Assembly: GCA_022616075.1 (NCBI GenBank)
Contig: JAKEFK010000072.1
Location: forward strand, 1-42,256
Length of the DNA: 42,256 nucleotides
Direction: 5' to 3'
DNA from: a bacterium
Lineage (GTDB): Bacteria > Acidobacteriota > HRBIN11 > JAKEFK01
Of the stretch, positions 25,253 to 34,488 are shown in pieces (position 1 is the stretch's first letter; each line of letters starts with the position of its first letter). The notes under the pieces were generated by a model. That model saw only the letters and a program-made list of their open reading frames with translations. It was not told where the DNA came from and made no database searches. The position numbers were made by a program, and so were the translations under genes.

Positions 25253-25313
25253 AAAGTAGCGCGCGCGTCCCGCCTGCGGAGCTTGGCGCAGACGAGACGT
25301 CCGGGCTACTTTT
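25253..25313. repeat. GTAGC...GCTAC dispersed palindromic repeat, copy 4
   Basis: The ends AAAGTAGCGCGCGCGTCCCG and GACGTCCGGGCTACTTTT are near-complementary, with inner CTGCGGAGCTTGGCGCAG. It lies 29 bp before the protein kinase start and bounds the other side of the sigma-54 remnant. Confidence 0.8.
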
Positions 25314-25342
25314 GAGAATCAGTGAACCTCCTGCAAGATGCA

Positions 25343-27748
25343 ATGAGCGACACAAACTTTGAGCTACCAGTAACCAACTGGGATCGCTATCAAATCGAAA
25401 GCCTTCTCGGTGAAGGAGGGATGGCCAAGGTGTACAAAGCGTATGACCCGCAACTGAAACGCTATGTCGCATTAAAGTTCATCCGGAATGACGATCAAAT
25501 CTACCGGGAGCGTCTACTCAAAGAAGCGCGCGCTCAAGCCCAAATCGATCACGATCATATTTGCAGGATCTACGAAGTGGGGCAGGTAGACAACAAGCAG
25601 TACATCGCCATGCAATACATCAAGGGCCAAACGCTCAATGAAATCCAAAGCGAGATGAGTCTCCAGCAGAAAGTGATCGTGATGCAGAAAGTTGCTTCAG
25701 CGGTTGATGCTGCACACAGGTTGGGAATCATACACCGTGATTTAAAACCGTCCAATATTATGATCGAACGCTGTGAAGACGGAACGTTTCGTCCTTATGT
25801 ACTGGATTTTGGAATTGCGCGGGTACTCAACGATCCAGCACTCACATCTACAGATCAAATTGTCGGCACTCCTTCTTTCATGTCACCCGAACAACTGTTT
25901 GGCGGCAAGAATCTCGATCACAGGACCGATATTTACAGTCTGGGCGCTTTGTTCTACAGCCTGCTCACCGGAAAGGCTCCCTTTGATGGAAGCAGCGCGG
26001 AAATCCTGGTAAAGATTTTGAAGGATGATCCGCCCGCAATCCGGAAAATGAACAGGTCTATTCCGAAAGATATTGAAACGATTGTGATGAAGTGTCTGGA
26101 AAAGGATCCGCAAAGACGATATCAAACGGCGAAAGATCTGGCCGAGGATTTAGCAAGATATCTTTCGGGTGATCCCATTCTTGCTCGAAAGCCAAACTGG
26201 TCCTATCAGCTCCGAAAACAGATGAATCAGCACAAAGTTATTGCGGCACTACTGATCGGAATGCTCCTGTCTGGAGGGATTTTTTCTGCGCTCAATATTG
26301 TCATTCCAACGAAAACAACAGCGTCCATCCATGTCGAAAAGCCCAAAATTTTCCTTTCTGTCTTTTCGTTTGAAAACGAAACAGACAGGACAGAATTGAA
26401 TTTTGCAACGCGCGGGTTGAGTGTGGAGTTATCCCGCATCCTGGCCCAGGAAAATTTTATCGTGGTTCCATTTTCCGATGTGCAGGACTCTTTAAGTAAA
26501 GGCCTGGCACCGGTAGAAGCTGCACGAAAGGCAGGCGCATCCTATTTTGTCAAAGGTGCGTTAAGAAATGGCGCGGCGGGAGTGGAGCTCAAATATTCGC
26601 TGGTCCAAGTCGGTTCTAAAAAGGAACTTTCCGATTCGTTTCCTTTATCGTCAGCAGATTTTCTTGGTGCTCTAAATCAAGTGAAAACACAGTTGTTATC
26701 CTGGCTGCAGCAAAAGCCGATGCAGTCTCCCGTCAGTATGAATGCGCAAGCTTTTGAACTCTATTTGAGAGGAGTTTCTAAAATCAGTGAAATGGAGGAA
26801 GGGGAAACAAATGCTTTTGGGCAAGCGAGTGCGCTTCTTCAGCAAGCTTTGCATACCAGCCCCTCTGTAAAGATTTATCATGGCCTTGCCTATTTGCATT
26901 ACCAGGCGGTGAACCTGGGAATCGATTTTCATCCCGCGAATCTTGAGCTCTGCCGGTATTATCTGGACCGTGGTCTTGCCTTGCGATCGGACTATGGTCC
27001 CCTGATCGATATAAAAACTCGATATGAGTTTTACATGGGCAGACCGGCAATGACGCTGCGAATTGCGGCAGATCAGATCAAAGCAGATCGTTTCAATCTT
27101 GAACAGATAGGCATGATTGGAATGGCTTTGCGCCAGTCAGGTAATTTCGAGCTCAGCGAGCGTTTTTTTCAATATGCGTTGAAACTTTCTCCGGAAAACT
27201 ATTACATGAAGTTGATTTACAATGCTTCTCTTTTTCAAGCCGGAAAACACCGCGAATCGCTGGATGGACTGGCAACTTTGTATTCCGACTATCCACAAAA
27301 ATATTGGGGCAAATTCTATCTTGCCTGGTACGATCTGCTTCTTGGTAAAACGGATGAGGGAACAATGCTGATCTTGCAACTCCCGGATACGCTACCGACC
27401 CGAATTCTTCGATACCAGGCAGAGGCTGTTACAGGCAAAACAGTGCCTTTCCAACCTGACCATCGGATGCTGGAAGCGGCCAAAGTGGATTTGCATGTTT
27501 CCTTTCGTCTTGCTCAGTGTTACTCCCTCAGTGGCGATCTGGAGAAAGCTTCCATTTATCTGAAAAACACAGTGCAGAAGGGATGGATTGCCTGGAATTA
27601 CTTTGATTGGGATCCGATGCTCGCTCATCTACGTACGAGCGAATCGTATCAAAAGATGCGTGCTGAGGGATTGCCTGTTCAGCAATCCACGATCGAACTC
27701 GAAAAAAAGCTTCTTCAACCCGTACTGGAAAAGCTTGGAATTCAGTAG
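25343..27748 (+). CDS. Membrane-anchored Ser/Thr protein kinase with C-terminal TPR-like sensor region
   Basis: The PknB-like kinase domain (about 12-280) has the glycine loop LLGEGGMAKVYKAY, the ATP lysine in VALKFI, the catalytic loop IIHRDLKPSNIM, the DFGIAR activation start and MSPEQL. One transmembrane helix follows at about 300-320 (ALLIGMLLSGGIFSALNIVI). The extracytoplasmic part starts with a FlgO/TolB-like region (FLSVFSFENETDRTELNFA), then helical TPR-like repeats to the end. It likely signals extracellular or envelope status to cytosolic targets. ATG 25343 is preferred over the upstream in-frame GTG 25322, because homology begins soon after. Confidence 0.93.
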   Translation: MSDTNFELPVTNWDRYQIESLLGEGGMAKVYKAYDPQLKRYVALKFIRNDDQIYRERLLKEARAQAQIDHDHICRIYEVGQVDNKQYIAMQYIKGQTLNEIQSEMSLQQKVIVMQKVASAVDAAHRLGIIHRDLKPSNIMIERCEDGTFRPYVLDFGIARVLNDPALTSTDQIVGTPSFMSPEQLFGGKNLDHRTDIYSLGALFYSLLTGKAPFDGSSAEILVKILKDDPPAIRKMNRSIPKDIETIVMKCLEKDPQRRYQTAKDLAEDLARYLSGDPILARKPNWSYQLRKQMNQHKVIAALLIGMLLSGGIFSALNIVIPTKTTASIHVEKPKIFLSVFSFENETDRTELNFATRGLSVELSRILAQENFIVVPFSDVQDSLSKGLAPVEAARKAGASYFVKGALRNGAAGVELKYSLVQVGSKKELSDSFPLSSADFLGALNQVKTQLLSWLQQKPMQSPVSMNAQAFELYLRGVSKISEMEEGETNAFGQASALLQQALHTSPSVKIYHGLAYLHYQAVNLGIDFHPANLELCRYYLDRGLALRSDYGPLIDIKTRYEFYMGRPAMTLRIAADQIKADRFNLEQIGMIGMALRQSGNFELSERFFQYALKLSPENYYMKLIYNASLFQAGKHRESLDGLATLYSDYPQKYWGKFYLAWYDLLLGKTDEGTMLILQLPDTLPTRILRYQAEAVTGKTVPFQPDHRMLEAAKVDLHVSFRLAQCYSLSGDLEKASIYLKNTVQKGWIAWNYFDWDPMLAHLRTSESYQKMRAEGLPVQQSTIELEKKLLQPVLEKLGIQ

Positions 27749-27771
27749 ATCCGCAAACAGCTTTCCCTATT

Positions 27772-28422
27772 TTACTTAACCAGACCGTGGCGAAGAGCTT
27801 TGGCAACAGCTTCCGATTTTGAATGCACTTGCAGTTTGTCGTAAATGCTTCTCATGTGAAACGTGACTGTATGAACCGTTACATTTAGTTTTTGCGCCGC
27901 GGTTTTGAACGAATCCCCTTCCACAAGAAGCTCAAGAATGCGAATTTCGTGTGGCGTCAAACGATACTCAGAATTCGATGGCGGCCGGAAGTCGCGAAAT
28001 AATTTCACGACGCGCATCGCAATTTCCGGTGAAATAGGCGCGCCGCCATGAACAGCATCTTTCAAACTTTCCAGCAACTTCGCCGGTGCCGTTTTCTTCA
28101 ACATGTATCCATGCGCGCCGGCACAAAGCGCATCAAAGATTCGCTGATCATCTTCAAAAACTGTCAGCACAAGCATAACGAGATCCGGATAAAGATCCTT
28201 CAGAATCCGAATTCCTTCGATTCCCGATTTTCCGGGAAGTCCGATGTCTATCAATAACAGGTCGGGAACATTTCTCCGGATGCCGGGCAATGCTTCTTCA
28301 ATGGATCCGAATGTTCCGATACATCGAAAACCGGGACTTCCTCCGATTAAAGCGGCAAGGCCTTCGCGGATTTGCTTCAGGTCTTCGATAATAGCCACTC
28401 GGACCGGTTTCTCTTCAGTCAT
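27772..28422 (-). CDS. NarL/FixJ-family response regulator
   Basis: The receiver domain has the acidic pair IIED, phospho-acceptor Asp in LLLIDIGLPGKSG, Thr in LTVFED and Lys in MLKKTAP. The C-terminal LuxR-type HTH reads LTPHEIRILELLVEG, then KTAAQKLNVTVHTVTFHM and SIYDKLQVHSKSEAV. It probably acts with the propeller-type sensor kinase at 30202-33123, with the kelch gene lying between them on the same strand. The start at 28422 begins the receiver; in-frame upstream starts exist but precede no recognisable sequence. Its upstream gene ends only 31 bp away. Confidence 0.92.
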   Translation of the reverse strand: MTEEKPVRVAIIEDLKQIREGLAALIGGSPGFRCIGTFGSIEEALPGIRRNVPDLLLIDIGLPGKSGIEGIRILKDLYPDLVMLVLTVFEDDQRIFDALCAGAHGYMLKKTAPAKLLESLKDAVHGGAPISPEIAMRVVKLFRDFRPPSNSEYRLTPHEIRILELLVEGDSFKTAAQKLNVTVHTVTFHMRSIYDKLQVHSKSEAVAKALRHGLVK

Positions 28423-28453
28423 AGAATCAGTGTAAGACAGATCGCCGGCAAAT

Positions 28454-30085
28454 TCACGGAGCATATCGTCCCCCTGAATCGAAATAAGTATCCTGATAAA
28501 ACATATAGCCACCCCAAACGATCATCTCAAGACCTGTCCAAACAACGGTGTGTTTTCCCCTTCCTCCTGGAGCGGGGTAAGTCGCAGTTTCATTCCATGA
28601 GTTTGTTGCAGGGTTGTACATCCCTCCTGTGATCCATGAATTTCCGTCGTTGTCCCAACCTCCCCATACAATCATTCGCGGGCCAGTCGAAACAGCGGTG
28701 TGATGCGCCCGCGCTTCCGGAGCGTTCGCAGTACTGACTGAATACCATGCGTTTGTGAGGGGATTGTAACGTCCTCCGGTATTCATCTTGACGCCGTTAG
28801 CCTCGCCTCCCCAAACAATCATTTCCTTGCCGATCCATACAGCCGTGTGGTGATATCGGGCGGAAGGAGTAGTCAAGAAATCAATGAATGTATCGGTCCA
28901 GGAATCGGTGGAGGGATCGTAGCGACCTCCCGATCTTAGCAAACCGGAAGCTGAATATCCTCCCCACACAATCATCTCATCTCCTGTCCAAACCGCTGTA
29001 TGAGTGTGACGGGCCTGCGGTGCACGGACTGTAGATATCGGAGTCCATGTATCCGTAGAATAACGATACCGGCCACCTGTATTGAGGAAGGTCCCGCTGC
29101 TTCCTCCCCAGATGAGCATTTCTTTTCCGGCCAGGACTGCTCTGTGATTTTCTCGCGCTGAGGGCGCTCCGGTTGTGGACATTGTGGTCCAGGTGTCCGT
29201 TACCGGATCAAACCATTTCCCTGTATTTAATGGATAATCCGGCTCTTTCGGATCGGTAAATGTCGAGCCTCCCCAAACGATCATTCGAGCGCCGGTCCAA
29301 ACCGCAGTGTGTCCATAGCGCGCTGTTGGAGCGGTGTTGTATGGTGTCGCACGCCACGAGTCTGTTGCCGGATCGTACTTTGCTCCTGATTTCAACGGAG
29401 TATTGGGGCTGTAGCCGCCCCATATAATCATATGGGTTCCCGTCCATACCGCTGTGTGATTCATTCGCTTAGAAGGAATACCATCACTGGGCCACAAATA
29501 TTCCCACGTACCGCTCGGCACAGGACTGTAAATCGCCGTGCCCGCCTTCATTTCCGGCAAACGGTAATTCTGATGCAAAAAATCTGCAGGCATCCGTATG
29601 TTGGATTTCATTCGCGTCCATTTTTTTTCAAAGTCGCTGATCTCGTTGGAAAAGCGATCTACAAGAATTGGACGGACAATGCACTCTGCTATTAAATAAG
29701 GATCGTTGTTCAAGGCAGCCCAAAGCTCACTCAGAAGTTCCGGATTTCTTGAATGTTTTGCCATGCGATACATCTCGGCCTGCATCTGTTTTGCTGTTAT
29801 CGGTCGACGCCAGTAGGAATCTAACGCCGCGGATTTCATTAGATATTCCTTCGTTTTTCCGCGAATGGCCGAATCCTTCACAATGGAACGCAAAGCAGGT
29901 TTCGTTTCAATGTTTTCCGCCGGCCATAAAGTGTATTTCCAGTAGACCTCTTCGATGGCCCACTGCAATGCAACTCGATCTTCAAAGGAAAGGCTGTTGT
30001 GCACTTCACCCGCACTCATTTCTGTGCGTGGGATCCAGGCAACCACCGCCAGCAGAAGCAGAATGTTTTTTACCGTTCGATTCAT
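28454..30085 (-). CDS. Secreted kelch-repeat beta-propeller protein
   Basis: The signal peptide MNRTVKNILLLLAVVAWIP precedes a helical region (about 30-165) and then seven kelch repeats. Each has a variant of HTAVWTGxxMIVWGG (for example NHTAVWTGTHMIIWGG and YHHTAVWIGKEMIVWGG) and YDPATDSW-type strands. Seven units fit one closed propeller. It is probably an extracytoplasmic binding protein with no enzymatic signature. Its position between a NarL-type response regulator and a propeller sensor kinase suggests it works with or is controlled by them. A 13-bp palindrome lies 39 nt upstream. Confidence 0.88.
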   Translation of the reverse strand: MNRTVKNILLLLAVVAWIPRTEMSAGEVHNSLSFEDRVALQWAIEEVYWKYTLWPAENIETKPALRSIVKDSAIRGKTKEYLMKSAALDSYWRRPITAKQMQAEMYRMAKHSRNPELLSELWAALNNDPYLIAECIVRPILVDRFSNEISDFEKKWTRMKSNIRMPADFLHQNYRLPEMKAGTAIYSPVPSGTWEYLWPSDGIPSKRMNHTAVWTGTHMIIWGGYSPNTPLKSGAKYDPATDSWRATPYNTAPTARYGHTAVWTGARMIVWGGSTFTDPKEPDYPLNTGKWFDPVTDTWTTMSTTGAPSARENHRAVLAGKEMLIWGGSSGTFLNTGGRYRYSTDTWTPISTVRAPQARHTHTAVWTGDEMIVWGGYSASGLLRSGGRYDPSTDSWTDTFIDFLTTPSARYHHTAVWIGKEMIVWGGEANGVKMNTGGRYNPLTNAWYSVSTANAPEARAHHTAVSTGPRMIVWGGWDNDGNSWITGGMYNPATNSWNETATYPAPGGRGKHTVVWTGLEMIVWGGYMFYQDTYFDSGGRYAP

Positions 30086-30124
30086 TGATTAATCTCCTTG
30101 CTAAATGATCAAACAACAAGGACG

Positions 30125-30137
30125 GGAGTGTCACTCC
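30125..30137. promoter_or_regulatory. 13-bp palindrome upstream of the kelch gene
   Basis: GGAGTG-T-CACTCC is a perfect inverted repeat located 39 nt upstream of the kelch start. The length and position are like the AGGG-N5-CCCT elements at 10746 and 19212, but the sequence differs. It could be an operator; a single copy makes this tentative. Confidence 0.3.
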
Positions 30138-30185
30138 AGAGAGATGCAGTAATTTGGGGTTATTTGCAGAAGAGAATCCCTTTCA

Positions 30186-30201
30186 CTACACGAACGTGTA
30201 G
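30186..30201. terminator. 16-bp palindrome directly after the sensor kinase stop codon
   Basis: CTACACG-AA-CGTGTAG has perfect 7-bp arms and abuts the TAG stop of the kinase gene (minus strand). No T tract follows, so it is a weak terminator candidate or a regulatory site. Confidence 0.3.
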
Positions 30202-32319
30202 CTAACGAAGAGGCACACGCAGTAAGATGGTGGTCCCTTCACTTGAGGAACTTGTGATATCCAGCTTTGCTCCGATTTCTTTCGCTCGCTGACGCATGCT
30301 GCGGATACCGTGACCACCGCGATCGTCCTGTGATTGGGAAAAATCCATACCCTTACCGTTGTCTCTTACTGTAAGGATGAGTTCATTGTGTTCTGACCGG
30401 AGCGAGATTGCGGTTTTCTTACATTCGGAATGACGCACAAGATTATTCAGACTCTCCCTATAAATCAGGTAAATATGTTTTCGCATTTCGGGATCAAGCT
30501 CACGCTGTTCCTGCAATCCGTCAGACTCAAACGTAAACGCAATGTTTCTTCCGGACAAAACATCGTTTGCGAATCTCCGCATCCGCAATACAAGGTCTAA
30601 GATCTTGTCCTTTTTTGGATCAACGGCCCAAACTATGTCACTCATCGAATCGATGAGCTCACGGGAAGAATCTGCGATCCGCGCGAGCGATTCATTCCTG
30701 GAAGTACCATCATCGAATGCCGTCCGTTGCTGCAGCACTTCACTCAAGATGGCAATCTGAGTAAGTCCTGCTCCGATGTCATCATGCAAATCTGTCGCGA
30801 TGCGGGTGCGAATCTGTTCCATTTGAAGTGCACGGCGCAATCGATAGCGGTGGATTTGAAATCCAGTGTAAAAAAATGCGAGCGCGCAGAGTGTATAGAA
30901 CCAGTAGGCTTGATAGAAGTGTGGCTGAAGATGCAAGGGAAGCTGCGCCCCTGTTTCATTCCAGATTCCGTCGGCGTTCGCCGCTTTCAAGCGAAACGTG
31001 TAGCTGCCGGGGTTAATGTTTGTGTAGTAGGCAACACGTTTATTGGCGGCATCGATCCATTTTCTGTCCAGTCCTTCCAGCATGTACTGGAAGCGAATCT
31101 TTTCGGGGTTCGTAAAGCTCAATGCAGTGAAATGAAATTCCAGTCTCCCATCACCGGGAGGAAGAGAGAACGATTTAAGATCGTTTGTTAACAGGATGGT
31201 TTTATCATCATCTACTACAAGTTGCTCCAGGTGTACTGGAGGAGCCTGACAGTTAAGAGGAAGGTGATTCGGATCAATGCGGACGAGACCTTTGGCCGTA
31301 GGAAACCACAACTTCCCATCATGCGACTTCCAGCCGGCCGGCTGTTGGCCACCATTACACTCGACATTCCTCATGCCGTCCGATTTTCCGTAAATGACAG
31401 AATGAATCGTAGCGGTCCTCGAATCTGCAAAGTCATTCAGCTCCTTCTTGCTTACACGAAATATTCCTTCGTTCGAGCTCATCCATAGATTTTGCCGATC
31501 GTCTTCGAGGATTCGATAAATCGAGTCTTGATGCAGGCCGTGCGCCGTTGTGTATTGCGTGAATTTGCCGTTGCCATAACGGATCAAACCGCCTTCATAA
31601 GTCCCAATCCAAAGCATTCCTTCGCGGTCGGCATGAAGCGAAATCACAACATTACTTGGAAGTCCGTGCTCAGTGGGGATTTTTCCGTTTTGAAACTGCA
31701 CGATTCCTTTTCCGGCGATCGCAGCCCAGATGCTTCCATCAGCAGATTCTACGATTGCGGAAATGGGTTGGCGCTTTTTGGACGTGTAAACGCTCTGGAA
31801 CTTGCCCTCATGATAACGGCTGATGCCGCTCAGCGTGCCAATCCACAAAGCATTGCTGCTATCTTCGAAAACTGCGAGAACGATGTCTCCGGAAAGTCCC
31901 TCTTTTGTTGTGAAGTTAGTAAAACGGCCATTTTGAAAACGGGAAAGTCCTGCGCTCGTGCCAACCCATAATGCTCCCTGATGATCTCCCCACAACGAGA
32001 GAACCTCACTGTTCGGCAATCCATCTTTTTTTGTGAAGGATGACAACTTTCCATTCTCATAGCGATCCAGTCCCTGCGTCGAACCGGTCCAGAGAATCCC
32101 GTTCCGGTCTTCGTATACACAAAAAATCGAATTTTGCGAGAAACCTTCCTCTGCAGAAAAAGAGGTGATAGCGCCGTCGCGAAAACGATTCAGACCACCG
32201 CCTTGCGTGCCGACCCATAAATTCCCTTCTGCGTCTTCCACTATGCTTGTAACCTGATCCTCCGAAAGCCCTTCCCTGGTATCGAACGTATCCATTTTTC
32301 CGTTGTGCAGCCGGACCAA
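30202..32319 (-). CDS. Propeller sensor histidine kinase, C-terminal part after an in-frame stop
   Basis: This frame is continuous with the one at 32320-33123, separated only by TGA at 32320-32322. It contains further Reg_prop repeats (LWVGTQGGGLNRF, LWTGSTQGLDRY, LWVGTSAGLSRF, LWIGTLSGISRY). A Y_Y_Y domain follows (FHFTALSFTNPEKIRFQYML ... GSYTFRLKA), then one transmembrane helix and a HisKA_3 domain with the phospho-His in IATDLHDDIGAGLTQI. The HATPase domain has DNGKGMDF and GHGIRSMRQRAKEIG. It matches the NarL-type response regulator at 27772-28422. Without its N-terminus it would lack a signal peptide and part of the propeller. Confidence 0.85.
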   Translation of the reverse strand: MVRLHNGKMDTFDTREGLSEDQVTSIVEDAEGNLWVGTQGGGLNRFRDGAITSFSAEEGFSQNSIFCVYEDRNGILWTGSTQGLDRYENGKLSSFTKKDGLPNSEVLSLWGDHQGALWVGTSAGLSRFQNGRFTNFTTKEGLSGDIVLAVFEDSSNALWIGTLSGISRYHEGKFQSVYTSKKRQPISAIVESADGSIWAAIAGKGIVQFQNGKIPTEHGLPSNVVISLHADREGMLWIGTYEGGLIRYGNGKFTQYTTAHGLHQDSIYRILEDDRQNLWMSSNEGIFRVSKKELNDFADSRTATIHSVIYGKSDGMRNVECNGGQQPAGWKSHDGKLWFPTAKGLVRIDPNHLPLNCQAPPVHLEQLVVDDDKTILLTNDLKSFSLPPGDGRLEFHFTALSFTNPEKIRFQYMLEGLDRKWIDAANKRVAYYTNINPGSYTFRLKAANADGIWNETGAQLPLHLQPHFYQAYWFYTLCALAFFYTGFQIHRYRLRRALQMEQIRTRIATDLHDDIGAGLTQIAILSEVLQQRTAFDDGTSRNESLARIADSSRELIDSMSDIVWAVDPKKDKILDLVLRMRRFANDVLSGRNIAFTFESDGLQEQRELDPEMRKHIYLIYRESLNNLVRHSECKKTAISLRSEHNELILTVRDNGKGMDFSQSQDDRGGHGIRSMRQRAKEIGAKLDITSSSSEGTTILLRVPLR

Positions 32320-33123
32320 TCAGTTTTGAGTGCCAATCCAGAGATTATGATGGCGATCTTCTGCGATGGAACGGATCACATCAGAAGGTAAATCAGGAAC
32401 AGCTCCGAATTTTCCATCACGATAATAGAAGAGGCCTTGACCTTCGGTTCCAAACCACAGGGTTTTCGCGCTATCTTGAAAGATCACATAGACAAAAGCG
32501 GTGGCTGGAAAATTTGCAGGTCGCTGAAATTCATCGTTGATCCATTGATACGATTCCACCCAGAGCCGTCCGGTATGATCTGAGACAATCGGAAACGTCC
32601 GTTTGGGTCTTGATCCGCTTTTAGCCTTTAAAGGCACAAAACGTTCGTTCTCGATTCGCCCTACATCGGCCTCGGTTCCTATCCATATTGTCCCGTGAAT
32701 ATCCTGAATTACCGAAACGACTATGGCGTTGAGTCCAATGATCGAACGGTAATCAACAAAGCGGCCATTTCTATAACGGAGCAGATCGCCGGCGCGCGTT
32801 ACGATCCACAATCCTCCATCCCGGTCCTTGCAAAGATCGAAAATAGACGCGCTGTGAAAAGTTTTTTCATTTCGCGGATCGAATACTGTAAAACGAATAC
32901 CATCAAATCGCGCCAGACCATTTTCAGTTCCGATCCATAAATATCCGTCGTTCGTTTGAGTTATATAGCGAGCCGATAACTGAGGCATTCCTTCCTCCCT
33001 CCCCCAGATATCATGAACATATTGCGTGATGGCCTTATCCGGATCGAGAGCCTGCAAATTAGAAGTTAGAAAAAGAGTGAGCGCGAGCAAGATCTTTGTA
33101 AACCCAATCTTACCGGCTTCCAT
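32320..33123 (-). pseudogene. Propeller sensor histidine kinase, N-terminal part ending in a nonsense codon
   Basis: The start at 33123 gives a signal peptide (IGFTKILLALTLFLTSNLQA) and then Reg_prop repeats such as GYLWIGTENGLARFDGIRF and GTIWIGTEADVGRIENERF. The last repeat reads LWIGTQN, then TGA, then LVRLHNGKM. The family pattern LWIGTxxGLxRxxxG requires Gly at the stop, so GGA has become TGA by one substitution. The intact gene would be about 973 aa (30202-33123). A TTG at 33132 is the upstream in-frame alternative start. Confidence 0.8.
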
Positions 33124-33173
33124 TTCAACCAATTATACATTTGCCCTGTCCGCGCCGGATTGAAAAATCGTCG

Positions 33174-34454
33174 TTACTGGCCGCAGCCGTAGTATCTGGC
33201 AACAACGACTCGATTCAATCCATTGCCGTCGATGCCTGAACCGATGGCGATAAGGAGCCCATCCGGCTGAAGCAACAGCTGGGAAATGGATTCTTGCGCG
33301 GGACTTGTTGCAGTAATGACCCAACCGGCATTTCCAAAAGCGTTGTCCAGCGCCCCGGTCGTTGTGTGACACGTTAGGGCAGATGATGAATCACTGAAAG
33401 AGGGATCATCAGCACCGCCCGCTGAAAGAATTCTGCCATTGGTGGCGATTACAACAGAGTTGGATCCTTCCCAGAGACTCCCGCCATAGCTTTCGACTTT
33501 GGTGATGTTGACACTTCCATTGATGTTGTATCGGACAAAAGTAAATAATCCGTAAGTAGTGGATGGAGTAAATCTTTGAGAGAAACCGCTTAACACAATT
33601 TTGCCATCTGTTTGAAGGGCTATCGACGTAGCCATGTCATCACGTGCGAAAAAATCTGTTTCTACTTTTCCACCTGAACCAAAGAGGGGATCGAGCGAGC
33701 CGTCCTGCCTGTACCTGACACCGCCAAACGCTCCATTCGTGGAAGTCAACTTGACCAAGCCCCCTACAACAATTTTTCTGTCAGGTTGGATCGCGACGCA
33801 ACTCGGATCGTCACTGAACCCGTAAAAATCCGTGATGCTGAAACCGTTTTGTCCGAAATTCAAGTCTCTTGTTCCATCTGTATTTAATCGAACGATCGCA
33901 AAATCAAGACCTACATGCGTGTAAACAGGACCTACAACGACAATTTTTTGATCCCCCTGGATTGCGACATCGTGCGCTTCTTCAAAGGTCCCTATCAGAT
34001 CGATGATTACCAACCCTTCCGTGCCGAATGACGAATCCACTGCTCCGTCTGCCAGGAAACGGGCAACGAACATATCGGACTTTCCATTCTCTTCGAGTTG
34101 CCCCACCACCACGATCTTCACATCTGTTTGCGTGGCGGCCGCTATTGCAAGAGTGCTGTAGTACCCGAAATTCGTGATTGTCCAGCCGCCGGTTCCAAAT
34201 GTCGTGTCGAGCTGCCCATCTTTATTAAAGCGCACTAATGCGATGCTGTATCCATTGAAAACGAAATAAGTGCTCCCAACTGCGACAATACTTCCATCCT
34301 TCTGCAGGATTCCGTCGTATGTGCCCATGTTGGAGCCGTCGGGCGTACTTTCGATCGCGATTCCAGCATTTCCAAATGTGGTATCAAGATCACCCGGCGC
34401 AGCGTAGGTGATTGAAGCTACTAAAAAGAAAATGATGTAAAGAGTAATTTTCAT
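33174..34454 (-). CDS. Secreted delta-60 repeat protein
   Basis: The signal peptide MKITLYIIFFLVASITYA is followed immediately by APGDLDTTFGNAG and at least six more repeats of about 55-60 residues. They are marked by LDTTFGTGGW, VDSSFGTEGLV, RDLNFGQNGF, LDPLFGSGGK and LDNAFGNAGW, with strands like QPDRKIVVGG and LQTDGKIVLSG. This is the delta-60 repeat, predicted to form a beta-propeller. No enzymatic signature is seen. It ends in a short CGQ tail. A frameshifted paralogue lies 34 bp upstream on the same strand. Confidence 0.88.
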   Translation of the reverse strand: MKITLYIIFFLVASITYAAPGDLDTTFGNAGIAIESTPDGSNMGTYDGILQKDGSIVAVGSTYFVFNGYSIALVRFNKDGQLDTTFGTGGWTITNFGYYSTLAIAAATQTDVKIVVVGQLEENGKSDMFVARFLADGAVDSSFGTEGLVIIDLIGTFEEAHDVAIQGDQKIVVVGPVYTHVGLDFAIVRLNTDGTRDLNFGQNGFSITDFYGFSDDPSCVAIQPDRKIVVGGLVKLTSTNGAFGGVRYRQDGSLDPLFGSGGKVETDFFARDDMATSIALQTDGKIVLSGFSQRFTPSTTYGLFTFVRYNINGSVNITKVESYGGSLWEGSNSVVIATNGRILSAGGADDPSFSDSSSALTCHTTTGALDNAFGNAGWVITATSPAQESISQLLLQPDGLLIAIGSGIDGNGLNRVVVARYYGCGQ

Positions 34455-34488
34455 GCCAAACCTCTCAGTGAAATATGAGGAAACATTG

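Noticed and set aside
32320-32322. TGA read as glycine (alternative genetic code) in the sensor kinase
   Set aside because: Many intact genes here, such as those ending at 1077 and 4933, use TGA as a normal stop with sensible C-termini, so recoding is not general.
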